A stretch of 64,000 nt of DNA from Pseudomonas soli (GCF_900110655.1 NZ_FOEQ01000003.1:1-64000); one strand, 5' to 3'; shown: positions 37,334 to 46,409, numbered from the stretch's first letter. Notes: a model not told the origin generated them from the sequence alone. Numbers and translations: made by a program.

Positions 37334-39313
37334 TTAGCGGCCCACTCGGAACCGATCCACTTCCTGGCGCAACTGCCCCGCCAGACCTTCCAGTTCGCGG
37401 GCCGTCGTGGCCAGCTCATTGGCCACATCTCGCTGCTCGCTGTTGGCCTGGGCGATGCTTTGCAGATTGCGGCTGAGCACCGTCGCGGTGCTGCTCTGCT
37501 CCTGGGTCGCGGTGCTGATCACCGCGAACTGCTCGCCCGCGACCCGGCTCTGCTCGTCGATGCGCGCCAGGGCTTCGGCCACCTTGTCGTTGCGCGCCAG
37601 GCCTTCCTGCATCAGCTGGTTACCCTGCTCCAGCGTGCTGATGGCATGGCCGGTCTGCTGCTGGATGCTGGCGATCATGCCCGAGATCTCGTCGGTGGCC
37701 TGGCGGGTGCGCGCGGCCAGGCCGCGCACCTCGTCGGCGACCACGGCGAAACCCCGGCCCTGCTCGCCAGCCCTGGCCGCTTCGATGGCGGCATTAAGCG
37801 CCAGCAGGTTGGTCTGCTCGGCAATCGAGGTGATCACGCCGACTATGCCGCCGATCTCCTGCGAGCGAGCGCCCAAGGTGTCCATCACACTGGCGGTTCC
37901 ACCCAGTGCTTCGGCGATCTGCCGCAGGGAAACCGAGGCTTCGTCCATGGCGCTGCGACCGATTCGGGTCTGTTGGGCGTTGTCGCGGGCCATGCGCTCG
38001 GTCCCGGCCATGTTGTCGGCAATGTTCATCGAGGTGGCGCTGAACTCCTCCACCGCGCCGGCCATGCTGGTGATCTCGCCGGACTGCTGGTCCATGCCCT
38101 CGCAGGCGCCGGACGACAGACCCGACAGCGAGCGGGCGCGGCCACTGACCTGGTCGGAGGCGCTGCGGATATGCTCGACCATGGTCGCCAGCGCATCGCC
38201 CATCTGGTTGAAGCTGCGGGCGAGCTGGCCGATCTCGTCATGGCTGGTGACGCTCAGGCGGGCGTTGAGGTCGCCGGCACCCAGAGCCTCTGCCTGGCGC
38301 ACCAGGTCGCCGAGCGGGCGCAGTTTGCGGCGCAGCAGCCAGAGAGTCGCGGCCACGGCCAGCAACATCGCCAGCAGGCTGCCAATGGCCAGGCGCAGGC
38401 CGACGCTCCAGGTCACTTCGCGGATTTCGCCCTCGGGCATGCTTGCCACCACGGTCCAAGGGCCTTCGGCGAACGGCTCGGTGACACTGAACAGTTGCTC
38501 GCCGGCACTGCTCCAGAACCGCCCTGCCCCCGGCGTGATCGCCTTGATCGCCTGGGCCGCCGCCTCGCCGTCACGCACCTCGGCCGGTGGCACCAGCCAC
38601 TTGCCCTGCTCGTCCAGCAACGCCAGCGAGCCGGTCTGGCCAATGCGGAAACGCTTGAGGTTGGCGAACTGGGCATTCTGCGCGTCGGTGTAGTCGAAGC
38701 CGACGAACAGCACCGCGATCACCCGGCCACTGCCATCGCGCACCGGCACGTAGCGGGTCATGTAGTTGCGGTCGAACAACACGGCGCGGCCGACGTAGGT
38801 CTGCCCGGCCATCAGTTTCGGATAGGCCGGATGCTGGCGGTCGAGCTGGGTGCCGATGGCGCGGCTGCCGTCCTGCTTGGTCAGGCTGGTGCTGATGCGC
38901 ACGAAGTCGTCGCCGCTGCGCACGAACAGGGTCGCGACGCCGGCGGTCATCTGCTGGAACTCGTCGACCTGGTGGAAATCGTTGTTCAGCAGGTGATCAC
39001 CCAGGTACAACGCGGGCGTCGCGGCGCCTGCGACGCTGACCGTTTCCCCCGCGTGCAGCGCCAGGCCGGTGGCGAACCGGCGCTCGAACAGGCCGCTCAA
39101 ACGCTGGGTGTTGTCCTTGAGCGAGCCATGAAAGGTGTCGAGCTGGTCGGCCAGCAGCCGCGCCTCGCTGGCCAGGTGCGCCTGACGGGTGGTGAGGTTG
39201 GCGTCGTCCAGCGAACGCAGGGCGAACAGGGTACTACCGGTGATCACCAGCGCCAGCACTATGGCGAGGGCGATCCCGAGCTGCGAGGCGATTCGGGCAC
39301 GCGGTTGAGACAT
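37334..39313 (-). CDS. Methyl-accepting chemotaxis protein with Cache sensor domain
   Basis: A 659-residue chemoreceptor. A first membrane helix (about residues 12-33) is followed by a periplasmic Cache domain (about 35-300, Cache_3/Cache_2 type), a second helix (about 308-330), a HAMP domain ([22 protein letters not shown]) and the long cytoplasmic signalling hairpin with the invariant tip around [19 protein letters not shown]. The ligand is unknown; Cache receptors often sense organic acids or amino acids. It is a single gene beside hglS. Confidence 0.92.
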   Translation of the reverse strand: MSQPRARIASQLGIALAIVLALVITGSTLFALRSLDDANLTTRQAHLASEARLLADQLDTFHGSLKDNTQRLSGLFERRFATGLALHAGETVSVAGAATPALYLGDHLLNNDFHQVDEFQQMTAGVATLFVRSGDDFVRISTSLTKQDGSRAIGTQLDRQHPAYPKLMAGQTYVGRAVLFDRNYMTRYVPVRDGSGRVIAVLFVGFDYTDAQNAQFANLKRFRIGQTGSLALLDEQGKWLVPPAEVRDGEAAAQAIKAITPGAGRFWSSAGEQLFSVTEPFAEGPWTVVASMPEGEIREVTWSVGLRLAIGSLLAMLLAVAATLWLLRRKLRPLGDLVRQAEALGAGDLNARLSVTSHDEIGQLARSFNQMGDALATMVEHIRSASDQVSGRARSLSGLSSGACEGMDQQSGEITSMAGAVEEFSATSMNIADNMAGTERMARDNAQQTRIGRSAMDEASVSLRQIAEALGGTASVMDTLGARSQEIGGIVGVITSIAEQTNLLALNAAIEAARAGEQGRGFAVVADEVRGLAARTRQATDEISGMIASIQQQTGHAISTLEQGNQLMQEGLARNDKVAEALARIDEQSRVAGEQFAVISTATQEQSSTATVLSRNLQSIAQANSEQRDVANELATTARELEGLAGQLRQEVDRFRVGR

Positions 39314-39495
39314 GGCAAGGCTCCTGGCAAGAGGCCGGGATCGTCCTGATCACGCTGACCGCCCGCTTCCTATCAACGGGGAATCGCGTCCTCTTCCGGG
39401 ACGCTGGTGCAAGTTGATCGGCGTCTGTAGGAAATACTTGAGTGTGGGGCCGGGATATTCGCAAACGTTTTCTTTCCGTGGCTTTTCGAACATTG

Positions 39496-40425
39496 CTAGC
39501 CCTGCGGCGAAAGGATCTGCACAGCCGGCAAATCCATCGCCTCCGCCTCCTCCTGCAGAAATACGCTGAGCCTGCGCAAGCGCTCCCCGCCCGGCCGGGT
39601 CCGTGGCCACACCAGGTAGTAGTCCATGCCACTGGCCACCGCGGTCGGCCAGGGCAGGCTCAACCGCCGCTGCGCCACATCCTCGGCCACCATCAGCAGG
39701 TCGCCCATGGAGATCCCGTAGCCCCGCGCGGCGGCGATCATGCCCAGCTCCAAGGTGTCGAACACCTGCCCGCCCTTGAGCGAGACCTTGTCGGTCAGGC
39801 CCATGCGCGCCAGCCAGGCCCGCCAGTCGCGCTTGTCCGGTGTGGGGTGCAGCAACTCGATGCCGGCCAGGCGCCGTTCGTCCCAGGGCGCTTCATCAAG
39901 CAGGTCCGGAGCACCCACCGGAATCAGCAACTCGGAAAACAACCGGCGCACTTCCCAGTCCGCCGGGAAGCTGCCATCACTGAGCAGCACCGCGCAGTCG
40001 AACGGCTCCTGGTTGAAGTCGACATGGTCGACATCCATCCAGGCGCTGGTCAGTTGCACCTCGTTGCCCGGCTGCAGATGGCGGAAGCGACTCAGGCGCG
40101 CCAGCAGCCAGCGCATGGTCAGGGTCGAGGGGGCTTTCATGCGCAGGATGTCATCTTCACCGCGCAAGGTTTCGCAGGCCCGCTCCAGGGAAGCAAAACC
40201 ATCACGCACACCGGGCAGCAACATGCGCGCGGCTTCGGTCAGCTGCAGGCTGCGACCATTGCGCACGAACAGGCGGCAGGCGAAATGCTCCTCCAGGGTG
40301 CGGATATGCCGGCTGACCGCGCTCTGGGTAATCGCCAGCTCTTCGCCGGCACGGGTAAACGAGCTCAGCCGAGCAGCGGCTTCAAATGCGCGCAGCGCAT
40401 AGAGCGGAGGCAGTTGGCGGATCAT
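39496..40425 (-). CDS. LysR-family transcriptional regulator (GcvA-like)
   Basis: A 309-residue LysR regulator (LYALRAFEAAARLSSFTRAG at the helix-turn-helix, residues about 8-27). The effector domain has MKAPSTLTMRWLLARLSRF. It is divergent from the MATE exporter gene across 155 bases and may control it; an equivalent pair follows hglS in P. putida. The ligand is unknown. Confidence 0.85.
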   Translation of the reverse strand: MIRQLPPLYALRAFEAAARLSSFTRAGEELAITQSAVSRHIRTLEEHFACRLFVRNGRSLQLTEAARMLLPGVRDGFASLERACETLRGEDDILRMKAPSTLTMRWLLARLSRFRHLQPGNEVQLTSAWMDVDHVDFNQEPFDCAVLLSDGSFPADWEVRRLFSELLIPVGAPDLLDEAPWDERRLAGIELLHPTPDKRDWRAWLARMGLTDKVSLKGGQVFDTLELGMIAAARGYGISMGDLLMVAEDVAQRRLSLPWPTAVASGMDYYLVWPRTRPGGERLRRLSVFLQEEAEAMDLPAVQILSPQG

Positions 40426-40580
40426 GATGCACCTGTCATACGGGAGCTGGGCCGGTGCAGAGGATCATACAGGCATGAGCCATACTCATGACACTGATCG
40501 CATTTATCCTTTTGTGCAAAGCTGACCGAAGCCTCAGAATCGACGGCTCGCTTCCAGAATCACCAACAAGGACCGCCCCC

Positions 40581-41969
40581 ATGCACGTCGCGCCCACCAC
40601 CGAACTCAAGGCTTTGCTGCGCCTGGCCGGGCCGCTGATCGCCTCGCAGTTGGCGCACATGCTAATGGTGCTCACCGACACCCTGATGATGGCCCGCATC
40701 AGCCCGCAGGCCCTGGCCGGTGGCGGCCTGGGCGCGGCAAGCTATTCGTTCGTGTCGATCTTCTGCCTGGGCGTGATCGCCGCGGTCGGCACGCTGGTGG
40801 CCATCCGCAAGGGCGCCAACGACATCGAGGGCGTCACCCGCCTGGCGCAGAGCGGCCTGTGGCTGGCCTGGGGCCTGGCGCTGGTCTCGGCGCTGGTGAT
40901 GTGGAACCTCAAGCCGGTGCTACTGCTGTTCGGCCAGAAACCGGAGAACGTCGACTCGGCGATGCAGTTGCTGACCCTGCTGCCGCTTGCCCTGCCCGGC
41001 TACATGACGTTCATGGCCCTGCGCGGTTTTACCAGCGCCCTGGGCCACTCCACACCGGTGATGGTCATCAGCCTGGTGGGCACGGTGTTCAACTACCTGT
41101 TCAACCACGCCCTGATCGAGGGCATGTTCGGCCTGCCCAAGCTGGGCCTGATGGGGATCGGCCTGGTCACGGCGGTGGTGACCCTGGGCATGGCTATCGC
41201 GCTCGCACTTTATATCCGCTTGCACAAGGCCTATGCCGCCTACCCGCTGCGCAAGGGCCTGCTGCGCCCTTCCCTGCCGGCACTGCGCGAGCTGTGGCGG
41301 CTGGGCCTGCCGATCGGCGGCACCTATATGGTCGAAGTGGGCTTGTTCGCCTTTGCCGCCCTGTGCATGGGCGTGCTTGGCAGCACGGAGCTGGCGGCGC
41401 ACCAGATCGCCCTGCAGATCGTCTCCACCGCATTCATGGTGCCGACGGGCCTTTCCTATGCGGTGACCATGCGCGTTGGCCTTTACTACGGCGCCGGCAA
41501 CTTGCTGGCGGCCCGTAGCGCCGGGCGCGTGGGCATTGGCTTTGGCGCATCGCTGATGTTCGCCTTCGCCGCACTGTTCTGGTTGCTGCCGGATGCCCTG
41601 GTCGGGCTGTTCATCGACCGCAACGACCCGGCCTTCGCCGCTATCTTCATGCTGGCAGTGCAATTGGTGATGGTGGCGGCGTGGTTCGAACTGTTCGATG
41701 GCGTGCAGACCATTGCCATGGGTTCGATCCGCGGGCTGAAGGACGCCAAGACCACGTTCCTGATTGGCCTGGTGTGCTACTGGCTTGTGGGTGCGCCAAG
41801 TGCCTGGCTATTCGCCTTCACCTTCGGTGGCGGTGCACAGGGTATCTGGTGGGGGCTGGCCCTGGGTCTGGCCTGCGCGGCGGTGGCGCTGACGTTCGGC
41901 TTCGAATGGCGGATGAAGCGGCTGCTGGGCAAGGCTGAGCGTGCACGGCGGGCAGCATTGTCGGTCTGA
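40581..41969 (+). CDS. MATE-family multidrug efflux transporter (NorM/PmpM-like)
   Basis: A 462-residue inner-membrane antiporter with 12 predicted helices in two MatE repeats. It starts at the ATG 40581 (MHVAPTTELKALLRLAGPL), preceded by AAGGA. LTDTLMMARISPQALAGGGL near residue 33 is a conserved MATE signature. It would export cationic drugs or dyes using Na+ or H+. It is divergent from a LysR gene and followed by a 353-base intergenic region. Confidence 0.88.
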   Translation: MHVAPTTELKALLRLAGPLIASQLAHMLMVLTDTLMMARISPQALAGGGLGAASYSFVSIFCLGVIAAVGTLVAIRKGANDIEGVTRLAQSGLWLAWGLALVSALVMWNLKPVLLLFGQKPENVDSAMQLLTLLPLALPGYMTFMALRGFTSALGHSTPVMVISLVGTVFNYLFNHALIEGMFGLPKLGLMGIGLVTAVVTLGMAIALALYIRLHKAYAAYPLRKGLLRPSLPALRELWRLGLPIGGTYMVEVGLFAFAALCMGVLGSTELAAHQIALQIVSTAFMVPTGLSYAVTMRVGLYYGAGNLLAARSAGRVGIGFGASLMFAFAALFWLLPDALVGLFIDRNDPAFAAIFMLAVQLVMVAAWFELFDGVQTIAMGSIRGLKDAKTTFLIGLVCYWLVGAPSAWLFAFTFGGGAQGIWWGLALGLACAAVALTFGFEWRMKRLLGKAERARRAALSV

Positions 41970-41995
41970 TACACCCGAAGCCGCTGCGCGCGCCA

Positions 41996-42050
41996 TAGCC
42001 GCGCGGGCGGCGCTCGATATCACAAGCGCCGCAACTGTATCGCTGAACAC
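41996..42050. repeat. Intergenic repeat, copy 2
   Basis: GCCGCGCGGGCGGCGCTCGA, then TATCACAAGCGCCGCAACTGT, matches the element at 25411-25462 with only a few substitutions and a 2-base gap. Both copies follow the 3' end of a plus-strand gene. Confidence 0.6.
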
Positions 42051-42073
42051 TTTGAACCCAGCACCCATCAAAA

Positions 42074-42238
42074 ACTGTACTACTGTACTGCTATATACCT
42101 CACTTCCTGCCGACCATTTCCCTGCCGACACCACAAAACCGCACCAAAAAAGTGCGCACCAGTACAGTTCCCTCAATAACCGGTGCAACAGTCGCTTTCA
42201 ACAGTTAACTGGCCCATCACAATACACCTGAACTGTAC
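42074..42238. promoter_or_regulatory. Cluster of ACTGTAC operator-like boxes
   Basis: Four exact copies of ACTGTAC occur in 165 bases: two in direct repeat at 8-base spacing (42074, 42082), one inverted (42162) and one direct (42232). MocR-type regulators often bind CTGTAC-containing direct repeats, and CTGTACC also occurs in front of the MocR gene at 22330. The link is an inference. Confidence 0.45.
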
Positions 42239-42322
42239 CTACTGTTCTGGACGAGAGAGGAGGAAGATGGGCACCAGTTAAATCACTCCCTAATGCCGCC
42301 ACAAGCGGAAGGATGACACATC

Positions 42323-42535
42323 ATGGAACGTACCCTCAGTTCCGACCTGGTTTTTGAAAACGCCCAAGCTTCCAACGCCGCCCTGCCGCTGCGCGTCCTG
42401 TCCACCCTGGTACTGTGGCAGCGCCGCATGGCCAGCCGCCGCCAGCTGGCGCGCCTGGACTCCCGCCTGCTGGCCGATGCCGGTATCAGCGAGTCGCAGC
42501 GCTACGAAGAGCTGAGCAAGCCTTTCTGGCGCTAA
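42323..42535 (+). CDS. DUF1127 small protein
   Basis: A 70-residue protein with a C-terminal DUF1127 domain (WQRRMASRRQLARLDSRLLADAGIS, ending SKPFWR). It shares this tail with the DUF1127 protein at 21923-22153. It stands alone between an operator-rich upstream region and a strong terminator, the layout of a separately regulated small gene. The role is unknown. Confidence 0.78.
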   Translation: MERTLSSDLVFENAQASNAALPLRVLSTLVLWQRRMASRRQLARLDSRLLADAGISESQRYEELSKPFWR

Positions 42536-42576
42536 GCGCCGGCCGCCGGCCCAGGCCGGCACCGTGAATTCTCAAG

Positions 42577-42614
42577 AACCCGCCGCAGGCAACTGCGGCG
42601 GGTTTTTTGTTTTA
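42577..42614 (+). terminator. Rho-independent terminator of the DUF1127 gene
   Basis: AACCCGCCGCAG-GCAA-CTGCGGCGGGTT is a perfect stem followed by TTTTGTTTT. Confidence 0.9.
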
Positions 42615-42645
42615 AGCCGCGCAGTAGAGCACTTGTGCACGCAAG

Positions 42646-42688
42646 CGTAACAGTTTTATAGAACTCAAATTCTATAGATACAGTTACG
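42646..42688. promoter_or_regulatory. Dyad in the DUF2388 operon promoter region
   Basis: CGTAACAGTTTTATAGAA and TTCTATAGATACAGTTACG are inverted arms around CTCAAA. The outer CGTAAC/GTTACG and inner TATAGAA/TTCTATA pair exactly. Further GTTACGC (42731) and CTTACGC copies follow. It looks like an operator for the operon that starts at 42833. Confidence 0.5.
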
Positions 42689-42832
42689 ATTTGATCTGTT
42701 TTTCGCGCCCAGGCGTCAGAACCGCCGCGTGTTACGCTTGTCTTACGCGCCTGGCATATAAAGTACCGTGACGAGCCAAGCGAGCGTCCGATAACCAGAA
42801 CCACCCTTGACCCTGTGCAGGAGTCCACCAAC

Positions 42833-43150
42833 ATGCCCCGTTATCACCTGATTGGCGCCGCCTTGCTGCTGTCCCTCGCCGGTGCCGCAAACGCCACCAG
42901 CTTCGTCGTCACCACCGACGCCGTCGTCGGCGCCGTAGCCGCCTCGACCGACGCCACGTCCGATATCTCCTCCTCGTTCCGCGACGACAAGATCGTCAAG
43001 GCCGCCCGTGACGATGCCGCCAGCTTCGTCGGTAGCGATGGCGCCATCCGCGGCGCCAAGCTGGAAAGCGCATTCGTGCACATCCGCCAGCAGCTGCCGG
43101 CCCTGCAAGCCAGCGATGCGCAGCTGGCCCGCGCCATCCTCGCCATCTGA
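42833..43150 (+). CDS. Secreted DUF2388 protein 1
   Basis: A 105-residue small protein with a signal peptide (residues 1-22, cleaved near ANA-T), so probably periplasmic. The mature part has the family motif DDKIVKAARDDAASFVGSDG, then IRGAKLESAFVHIRQQ. The ATG at 42833 follows CAGGAG with a 9-base spacer. It is the first of three tandem paralogues ahead of a large secreted enzyme-like protein. Function is unknown; no cysteines or metal motifs are seen. Confidence 0.83.
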   Translation: MPRYHLIGAALLLSLAGAANATSFVVTTDAVVGAVAASTDATSDISSSFRDDKIVKAARDDAASFVGSDGAIRGAKLESAFVHIRQQLPALQASDAQLARAILAI

Positions 43151-43236
43151 CCCTGCCCTTGCCCCGGATTCACTGGCCCCGAACCGTGCATCCGGGGTAG
43201 CCTTCGCAGCCCGAGACAATCGCCACTTCAAAGCCC

Positions 43237-43530
43237 ATGCGTTACCTATTGCTTTCCCTTGTCGCCCTGACCTGTATGAACAGCGCCCATGCGATGGATG
43301 CCACCACCCAGAGCCTGGTCATCACGGGCTACGTCACCAGCCAGGTGACGGCCGCCCCCTTCGACCGCAAACGGATCGTCGCGGCCCGTGACGATGCCGC
43401 CGTGTTCGTCGCCAGCGACGGCCTGATCCGTGGCGCGCGCCTCGAGGCGGCGTTCGACGCCCTGCGCCACGGCTGCGCCCGATACTCTGTCGGCGACCGT
43501 GAACTGGCCGAGGCGATACTCGTCCAATAA
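43237..43530 (+). CDS. Secreted DUF2388 protein 2
   Basis: A 97-residue paralogue with a signal peptide (about residues 1-19, cleaved near AHA-M). The core motif DRKRIVAARDDAAVFVASDG and IRGARLEAAFDALR is kept, while the C-terminal part (HGCARYSVGD) differs from its neighbours and has a Cys. It lies 86 bases after protein 1 and 35 bases before protein 3, all in one direction. Confidence 0.8.
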   Translation: MRYLLLSLVALTCMNSAHAMDATTQSLVITGYVTSQVTAAPFDRKRIVAARDDAAVFVASDGLIRGARLEAAFDALRHGCARYSVGDRELAEAILVQ

Positions 43531-43565
43531 CTACACCCGCTCCCTTGTATTTCCGGAGATGCTCC

Positions 43566-43886
43566 ATGCGTAAACCGCTGATCGCCGCCACCCTCGGTAT
43601 GCTGCTGCTAGCCGACTTGGCCCAGGCACACACCCTGGTGGCCACCAGCAATATCATCGTCCGCGCCTTTGGCCGGTCGATCGACTTCACCTCCGACACC
43701 ACCACCTCGATCCGTGATTCGAAATTGGTGCGTGAAGCCCACGACGACGCCGCCAGCTTCGTAGCCAGCAATGGCGACATCCGCGGCGCGCAGCTCGAAG
43801 CCGCCTTCGACACCCTGCGCGCCCGCGTGCCCGAAGCCCGCGACGCCAGCGACCAGGTACTGGCCGAAGCCATCCTCGCCCTGTGA
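43566..43886 (+). CDS. Secreted DUF2388 protein 3
   Basis: A 106-residue paralogue with a signal peptide (about 1-21, cleaved near AQA-H). It has DSKLVREAHDDAASFVASNG and IRGAQLEAAFDTLRARVPEA. The C-terminus ASDQVLAEAILAL is close to protein 1 (ASDAQLARAILAI). The ATG at 43566 follows CGGAGATGCTCC. Its stop overlaps the GTG start of the next gene by 4 bases, which suggests translational coupling. Confidence 0.82.
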   Translation: MRKPLIAATLGMLLLADLAQAHTLVATSNIIVRAFGRSIDFTSDTTTSIRDSKLVREAHDDAASFVASNGDIRGAQLEAAFDTLRARVPEARDASDQVLAEAILAL

Positions 43887-45841
43887 AGCGCATGCGTGCC
43901 TGGCTGCTGGGCTGCGCCCTGACGCTGCTTGGCACGCCCGCCCTGGCCGATCTGCAGCTGGTGCTGCAGACCGACGGCCTCGACCCTTCGCAACAGCAGG
44001 CCAGCCAACTGCTGCTCGACGAAGCCATGGCGAAGCTGCCACCGCGTTTCAAGCAGCAGCTCGACCGGCAGATCCTGGTCAGCTGGACCTCGCGCATGCC
44101 CGAGGATGCCTACGGCCAGGCTTCGCCGGTCGCCAGCCTTGATCTCAACCGGCGCCTGCTGCCGGGCCTCGTAGACGGCAGCGCCGCCCGCGAGAAGACC
44201 AACCGCCCCCATGGCACGGTCCGCGAAGAACTGCTCGCCACCGTGCTCCACGAGCTGACCCATATCTATGACCGCGCCCGCCTGTGGCCGCAGGCCGAAC
44301 GCCAGCTGATCAGCCGCTGCAAGCGCCAGCAGGGCGCGCTTGGCAAGGTCGGCCTGCCGCAGGACTGTCGCGGCCAGGCCGAACGCCGCTTCACCTTGAG
44401 CGACGACCCGCGCCTGCTGGACCTGGCCGGCTGGCCGCAGTACGTCGGCCGGCGCGGCGAGCGCGAGCAGCACAATGGCCAGCTGGTGCGCAGCCCGGAT
44501 CCCTACGAGCTGAGCAGCCCGAAGGAGTTTGTCGCGGTCAACATGGAGTACTTCCTCCTCGACCCCAGCTACGCCTGTCGCCGCCCGGCGCTGAACCAGT
44601 ACCTGCGCGACCACTTCGACTGGGCGCCGCAACAAGATGCCTGCGCCAAGGGCCTGCCGTTCCTCAACGCCGGCAACGACTTCGCCCGCCAACCCTTGGG
44701 TGAGATCGACCCGGAGCGGGTCTACGAGGTCGACTACCTGCTGGCCGAAGCCAACCAGAATTGGGTCAGCCGCTGGGGCCACAGCATGCTGCGCCTGGTG
44801 ATCTGCGCCCCGGGTCGCCCACGCGGGCCGGCCTGTCGCCTGGACCTCGACCAGAGCCTGGTGCTGTCATACCGCGCCTTCGTCAACGATGTGCAGCTGT
44901 CCAGCTGGGACGGCCTGGTCGGCGCCTACCCGTCGAGGCTGTTCGTGCTGCCGTTGGGGCAGGTGATCGACGAGTACACCAAGACCGAGCTGCGCAGCCT
45001 GGCCTCGGTGCCGCTCAGGCTCAGCCGCGCCGAGATCGAAAACCTGGTGCGCCAGGCCGCGGAGATGCACTGGAGCTACGACGGCAACTACTACTTCCTG
45101 TCCAACAACTGCGCCGTGGAGTCGCTCAAGCTGCTGCGCAGCGGCACCGGTAATGCACGCCTGAACGACCTGGACAGCATCATGCCCAACGGGCTGCTCG
45201 AGGTCATGAAGGGCAGGGGACTGGCTGATACCAGCGTGCTCGACGACCCACGCGAAGCGCTGCGCCTGGGCTATCGCTTCGACTCTTACCGCGACCGCTA
45301 CCAGGCGATGTTCGAGGTACTGCGCAAGCAGCTACCAATCAAACAGACGACGGTGGAAGGCTGGTTGGCGCTGGACGCCGAGCAGCGCCGCCAGTGGTTC
45401 GACCGCGCCGACCTGCGCACCAGCGCGGCCTTGCTGCTGCTCGAACAGGCCGGGCTACGGCGCCAGCTGCTGCTGGCCCAGGATGAGGTCAAGCAACGCT
45501 ACCTGAACGGGCGGGCGCTCAAGGACGGCAGCTTCGACAAAGCCAACGAAACCTTGCAGGCGATGCTGGCCAACAGCGGCTTCCTCAGCCGCCCGGCGGA
45601 GTTGCTCGGGGCAGGGGGCTACGGCCTGCCGCAGCCGGACGAGCGCAAGCAACTGGAGCAGGTGAGCAGCGAGCGCCAGGCGCAGCTGCTGCGCCTGAGT
45701 ACCGACCTCGACCAGCAGGTGAGGGCGCTGCTGGGGCCCGAGCGGGGCAGGGAGATCAAAGCCGTGGAGGCCAATATCAAGCAGGTGGGCGAGCACCTTC
45801 GGGCGTTGCACAAGGCGGCCGGGGGGTTGCAGCTGCCCTAG
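43883..45841 (+). CDS. Secreted two-domain protein: HELTH metallopeptidase-like region plus DUF4105/Lnb_N-like domain
   Basis: A 652-residue protein with a signal peptide (to about residue 23, ALA-DL). HELTH at 123-127 in ATVLHELTHIYD is a zinc-protease motif; Glu215 in SPKEFVAVNMEYF could be the third ligand. After about residue 275 a DUF4105-like domain shows WGHSML (His300) and SNNCA (Cys410), the His/Cys pair seen in the NlpC/P60-like family that includes the N-terminal periplasmic domain of the lipoprotein transacylase Lnb. The C-terminus (about 480-650) is helical and Gln/Arg-rich. The GTG at 43883 overlaps the preceding stop; ATG 43892 is an alternative. Activity and substrate are unknown. 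Confidence 0.8.
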   Translation: MKRMRAWLLGCALTLLGTPALADLQLVLQTDGLDPSQQQASQLLLDEAMAKLPPRFKQQLDRQILVSWTSRMPEDAYGQASPVASLDLNRRLLPGLVDGSAAREKTNRPHGTVREELLATVLHELTHIYDRARLWPQAERQLISRCKRQQGALGKVGLPQDCRGQAERRFTLSDDPRLLDLAGWPQYVGRRGEREQHNGQLVRSPDPYELSSPKEFVAVNMEYFLLDPSYACRRPALNQYLRDHFDWAPQQDACAKGLPFLNAGNDFARQPLGEIDPERVYEVDYLLAEANQNWVSRWGHSMLRLVICAPGRPRGPACRLDLDQSLVLSYRAFVNDVQLSSWDGLVGAYPSRLFVLPLGQVIDEYTKTELRSLASVPLRLSRAEIENLVRQAAEMHWSYDGNYYFLSNNCAVESLKLLRSGTGNARLNDLDSIMPNGLLEVMKGRGLADTSVLDDPREALRLGYRFDSYRDRYQAMFEVLRKQLPIKQTTVEGWLALDAEQRRQWFDRADLRTSAALLLLEQAGLRRQLLLAQDEVKQRYLNGRALKDGSFDKANETLQAMLANSGFLSRPAELLGAGGYGLPQPDERKQLEQVSSERQAQLLRLSTDLDQQVRALLGPERGREIKAVEANIKQVGEHLRALHKAAGGLQLP

Positions 45842-45878
45842 TACATGGCGATAGGGCCAGAAGAGGCAGCACAATGCC

Positions 45879-46280
45879 CTACAGGTTTTCCTCGTCTTCC
45901 TCCGGCAACCCTTGATCCACCTGCAACCACGGCAAGCGGCTCCCCACCCAGATATGCCGATTGGCCGGCACCCGCTCCGGGTGATCCAGCGTCGCCACGG
46001 TTACGTCGATCGAATCCGGGCTATGGGCCGTCACCAGTGCCACGTGCGCCCCGCAACTGCCACAGAAGTACCGACTGCAGGTTTCCGGCGCCATGTAGCG
46101 CTGCGGTGAGCCCGCCAGCCACTGGAAAGCCTTGAAGGGCAGGGTGACCCAGGTTACCAGAATGCCCCCGCTGACCCGCCGGCAGATCGAGCAATGGCAA
46201 TGGGCGACATCGCCCAGGGCGCCCGACAAGCGATAACGCAGGGCACCGCAATGGCACCCGCCTTCTTCGACATCCACCAT
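45879..46280 (-). CDS. GFA-family (glutathione-dependent formaldehyde-activating enzyme-like) zinc protein
   Basis: A 133-residue protein with the GFA zinc-binding pattern: GCHCGA near residue 8, CHCSIC near 28-33 and CGSCGA near 73. GFA proteins are often annotated as formaldehyde-activating, but most have no proven activity. It is convergent with the DUF4105 gene, 37 bases away, and divergent from the CitMHS gene. Confidence 0.83.
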   Translation of the reverse strand: MVDVEEGGCHCGALRYRLSGALGDVAHCHCSICRRVSGGILVTWVTLPFKAFQWLAGSPQRYMAPETCSRYFCGSCGAHVALVTAHSPDSIDVTVATLDHPERVPANRHIWVGSRLPWLQVDQGLPEEDEENL

Positions 46281-46409
46281 CGAAACGACCTCCCGTCGCC
46301 TGGCACCAGCCGAAAGCTGGCTGAAAGCTTGCCCACATAGGATAGCGCCACCACCGGCAGCAGACCGGCCAGCCAGGGCACCCGGAAACTTCCGCGCCCC
46401 GGCCCAATC

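Larger units (their letters stand above)
41970..42322. other. 353-base intergenic region with repeat and ACTGTAC boxes
   Basis: No gene is seen. It holds copy 2 of the intergenic repeat, then four exact ACTGTAC heptamers at 42074-42080, 42082-42088, 42162-42168 (inverted) and 42232-42238, and a related ACTGTTC at 42241-42247. The boxes probably belong to the promoter of the DUF1127 gene that follows. Confidence 0.6.

Noticed and set aside
37460..39349. A 629-codon plus-strand frame opposite the chemoreceptor gene
   Set aside because: Antisense shadow; the minus-strand frame encodes complete Cache, HAMP and signalling domains.
41970..42322. CRISPR-like array from the repeated ACTGTAC boxes
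   Set aside because: The repeats are seven bases long, unevenly spaced and partly inverted; they look like operator sites.
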